From Boswellia sacra (lineage: Eukaryota > Streptophyta > Magnoliopsida > Sapindales > Burseraceae): DNA of 64,000 bases. Below, one piece after another: positions 60,713 to 64,000 of this stretch. The stretch is from positions 1 through 64,000 of the forward strand of contig SNVD02010585.1 in the NCBI GenBank assembly GCA_013180625.2. Direction: 5' to 3'. A model generated the notes under the pieces. That model was not told where the DNA came from. It saw only the letters and a list, made by a program, of their open reading frames with translations, and ran no database searches. The stretch's first letter is position 1; every line of letters begins with the position of its first letter. The position numbers were made by a program, and so were the translations under genes.

Positions 60713-63700
60713 ATGACTTCAATTACAATTCCAAAATTGAAAGAAAATAGATATGAAATATGGCGTATAAAGATGAAATCAATCCTTGGAGCAAATGGTG
60801 TTTGGGAAATTATTGAAAAAGGCTTTGATAAGCCACAAAATATTGAAGCATTGTCTCAACAACAAAAGAGTGATTTTGAAAAAAGATATCAACAAAATGA
60901 GAAAGCTCGCTACTTCATTCAAGAAGCATTAGATAATGTTGAAATTGAAAAATATAGAGATGTGGAATGTGCTAAAGAATTATGGGAAAAGCTTGAAAAA
61001 TCACATGGAGGACAAGAAAAAGTAAAAAAGGTGCGTCTACAAACTTTAAGAGGTGAGTTTGAATTGTTACATATGAAGGAAAGTGAGTCTATCTCTGATT
61101 ATTTTTCAAGAGTTTTGACTGTTTCAAATCAATTGAGAAGAAATGGTGAGAAAATAGAAGATACAAGAATTATAGAAAAGATACTTCGCTCTTTGGATTA
61201 ATCATTCAATACCATAGTTGAAATTCTTGAACAAGGTGACAAACTGGAAGGAATGACAATTGACGAACTTGAAGGCACATTACAAGCACATGAAGAGAAA
61301 TATAAAAAAACAAAGTGTTTCAGAACAACTCTTTAAAACACAAATTAAGGAGAAGGAAGAAAGTCATGAAAGAAGTCAACGTGGTCGAGGTCGAGGCTGA
61401 TGACAAGGAAGAGGTATGAATCAAGGTCGTGGACAAAGTGGGAATAACAATTCCACTACCAACAATAATAATGATCGAAGAGAAAATTCTACAAGAGGGC
61501 GTGGAAGAGGGAACTCAAATTCAAGATATGGGAGGTCACAAGTCCAATGTTACACTTGTCAGAAGTATGGACATTATGCGGATGAGTGTAAGGCTCATAT
61601 TCAATGCTTTAATTGCCAAAAACATGGGCATTATGCATCTGAATGTAGAGCACCTAAAAAAGTTGAAGAAAAAATAAATTATGTGGAAGAAAAAATCGAA
61701 GAAAGTGGTACCTTACTACTGGTTCGTAAAGACAAAGATGAAAGTCAAGAAAATACATGGTATCTTGACACTGGAGCTAGCAACCACATGTGTGGAAAAA
61801 AAATTTGTTTGCAGATTTGGATGAATCTGTTAGTGGGAATGTCTCATTCGGTGATGACTTAAAAATTCCAGTAAAGGGTAAAGGTAACATTCTTATCCGC
61901 ATGAAGAATGGAAAACATCAATTTATATCCAATGTTTACTATGTGCCAAACATGAAGAACAATATCTTAAGTTTGGGGCAACTTTTGGAAAGGGGATATG
62001 ACATCCACATGAAAGATAATAGTATCTCCATAAGAGACAACAAAAGAAATTTTGTGCCAAAGTTTCTATGTCTGAAAATAGGATGTTCTTGCTTAATATC
62101 CAAAATAATGTTGCAAAATGTCTCAACACATGTTTTAGGGATAAGTCGTGGCTTTGGCATCTTCGATTTGGGCATCTCAATTTTGAAGGACTGGAATTAT
62201 TGTCAAAGAAGCACATGGTGAGAGGATTACCCTACATCAATCATCCAGATCAACTATGTGAAGGTTGCTTACTTGGAAAACAATTTAGAAAATCTTTTCC
62301 AAAAGAGTCATACTCAAGAGCTCAAAGGCCACTTGAGCTTATACATGCAGATATGTGCGGTCCAATCAAGCCAAGCTCCCTTGGTAATAGCAACTATTTC
62401 CTCCTTTTCATAGATGATTTTTCAAGGAAGACATGGGTGTACTTTCTAAAGCAAAAGTCAGAAGTTTTTGGGGTTTTCAAGACATTCAAAGCAATAGTTG
62501 AAAAAGAAAGTGGTCATCAAATTAAAGCCATGCGAACTGATCGAGGAGGAGAATTTACATCTAAAGAATTCCATGAATATTGTGAGACGAATGGAATTCG
62601 ACGATTCCTAACTGTTCCTAGATCACCCCAACAAAATGGAGTTGTAGAGAGAAAGAATAGAACAATTCTTGACATGGCACAAAGTATGCTTAAGAGTAAA
62701 GGAATGCCAAAAGAGTTTTGGGCAGAAGCTGTAGCATGTGCGGTGTATCTATCCAAAAGATCACCAACAAAAAGTGTGCAAGGAAAGACACCTCAAGAAG
62801 CTTGGAGTAAGAGAAAGCCTGGAATCGCTCATTTGCGAGTATTTGGAAGTGTGGCATATGTGCATGTGCCAGATGAGAGGAGAACTAAGCTGGATGACAA
62901 GAGTAAGAAATTGATTTTTATCAGATATGAATCTAGTTCTAAAGGTTACAAGTTATACAATCCAAAGACAAAAAAGATTGTGATTAGTCGAGATATGCAG
63001 TTTGATGAAGAAATCACTTGGGATTGGAATATACCTAATGAAGATTATAGTTTTCTTCCTTATATTGATGAGGAAGATGAAGAACGAGTCATGGAGATAG
63101 AACAAGAGAATGACACACTCCCCACTTCACCAAATTCACATAGAGAATCTATATCATCTTCATCTAGTGGAAGCTCAAGTGATGGAAGTCCACGTACAAG
63201 AAGTCTACAAGAAATCTATGAGGTAACCGAGAGAATTGATAATCTAACTCTCTTTTGTCTTTTTGCTGATTGTGAGCCAGTGAACTTTGAAGAAGCAACA
63301 CAAGATAAGAAGTGGAGAAAGGCAATGGATGAAGAAATAAAATCCATTGAAAAGAATAACACGTGGGAACTTGCTTCACTACCACAAGGGCACAAAGCAA
63401 TTGGTGTCAAATGGGTATACAAGACAAAGAAGAATGCTAATGGAGAGATTGAACGCTACAAAGCAAGATTAGTCGCAAAGGGCTATAGTCAAAAGGAAGG
63501 CATTGACTATGATGAAGTGTTTGCTCCTGTCGCTCGTTTGGAAACAATAAGGTTGATTATCTCAATGGCAGCTCAAAATAAATGGAAGATTTTTCAAATG
63601 GATGTGAAATCCGCCTTTCTAAACGGAATTCTTGAAGAGGAAGTTTATATTCAACAACCATTGGGTTATGTAGTTAAAGGTCAAGAAGACAAAGTTTTGA

Positions 63701-64000
63701 AATTGAAGAAAGCTCTTTATGGGTTAAAGCAAGCGCCAAGAGCATGGAATAGTCGAATTGACAAATACTTTCAAGAAACAGGCTTCATTAAATGTCCCTA
63801 TGAACATGCTCTCTACATCAAGATCAAAGATGGAAATATCTTGATTGTGTGTTTATACGTCGATGATTTGATCTTTACTGGGAATAATGTCAATATGTTC
63901 CAAGAATTCAAAAGGGCAATGGCGAAAGAGTTTGAGATTACTGATATTGGGCTTATGGCATACTATCTTGGGATTGAAGTTAAACAACAACAAGATGGTA
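60713..64000 (+). pseudogene. Copia-2 gag-pol polyprotein, 5' part inactivated, 3' end off window
   Basis: The gag starts MTSITIPKLKENRYEIWRIK and stops at TAA 61199-61201. Reading continues past a one-base loss near an A-run (about 61305) and two TGA codons (about 61399-61404). Two CCHC knuckles follow (CYTCQKYGHYADEC near 61550, CFNCQKHGHYASEC near 61607), then protease WYLDTGASNHMCG (near 61759) and a one-base loss in the A8 run at 61795-61803. Another frame change lies near 62055. From about 62060 the frame is open to the window edge: [12 protein letters not shown], integrase core with DRGGEF (62538), RT with [14 protein letters not shown] (63402), [11 protein letters not shown] (63597) and [11 protein letters not shown] (63850). 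This differs from Copia-1 in having two knuckles and a canonical DTGA protease site. Confidence 0.93.

Larger units (their letters stand above)
59889..64000 (+). mobile_element. Ty1/copia retrotransposon 2, truncated by the window edge
   Basis: Has a 5' LTR, primer-binding site, leader, and gag-pol through reverse transcriptase. The 3' end and second LTR lie beyond 64000. Flanking bases left of the LTR are CTAGG (59884-59888), the predicted target duplication. Confidence 0.93.

Overview
The window is nuclear DNA of a flowering plant, most likely a eudicot. It is AT-rich, with spliced coding segments, NBS-LRR and CTD-phosphatase-like gene fragments, and a dense pile of plant transposons. No complete, clearly functional host gene was found. 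Nearly everything recognisable is a mobile element or a broken gene. There are no bacterial operons, tRNA or rRNA genes, or CRISPR arrays.

Layout. 1-659 (minus): an intronless, frameshifted LOG-type (cytokinin-activating phosphoribohydrolase) pseudogene running off the left edge. 871-1053: a 67-bp tandem repeat carrying a hairpin with compensated stem changes and a CACGTG core. 1274-1828 (minus): an ORF with a basic stretch plus a four-cysteine motif reminiscent of flexivirus nucleic-acid-binding proteins, possibly an endogenous viral fragment. 2044-14345: a complete-looking 12.3-kb CACTA transposon with terminal inverted repeats, subterminal repeat arrays, a 4-exon TNP2-type transposase gene and a 7-exon Transposase_24/TNPA-type gene, both apparently open. 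14346-15260: NBS-LRR pseudogene remains. 15261-23965: a decayed Ty3/gypsy element, split by a complete Ty1/copia element (17258-22812, duplicated target CATGA, 367-bp LTRs). 24578-26640: MULE (Mutator-like) transposase remains.

26649-38018: three diverged copies of one non-coding unit of about 3.2 kb in tandem. The second copy holds a 2,456-bp insertion with TG...CA ends and target duplication AAATA, best read as a solo LTR of a chromovirus. 38019-49069: mostly featureless AT-rich DNA with a dispersed duplicated segment and a GC-rich island folding as nested inverted repeats (48180-48369). 49430-59348 (minus): a 9.9-kb Tekay/Del-like Ty3/gypsy chromovirus with near-identical 2.56-kb LTRs and target duplication ATAAG. 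It sits in an intron of a CPL4/FCP1-like RNA polymerase II CTD phosphatase gene fragment, whose two flanking exons are at 49070-49249 and 59360-59475. 59889-64000: a second Ty1/copia element running off the right edge.

How the parts relate. The gypsy element entered the NBS-LRR relic, and the copia element later entered the gypsy element. The solo LTR postdates the unit duplication, because copy 1 keeps the empty site. The Tekay element has the most similar LTR pair by eye (about 1.4% versus 3.3% for copia 1). Premature stops in all three polyproteins are of the TAG/TGA/TAA type expected from C-to-T change, and several frameshifts lie in A-runs. All identifications rest on reading motifs; no database search was run.
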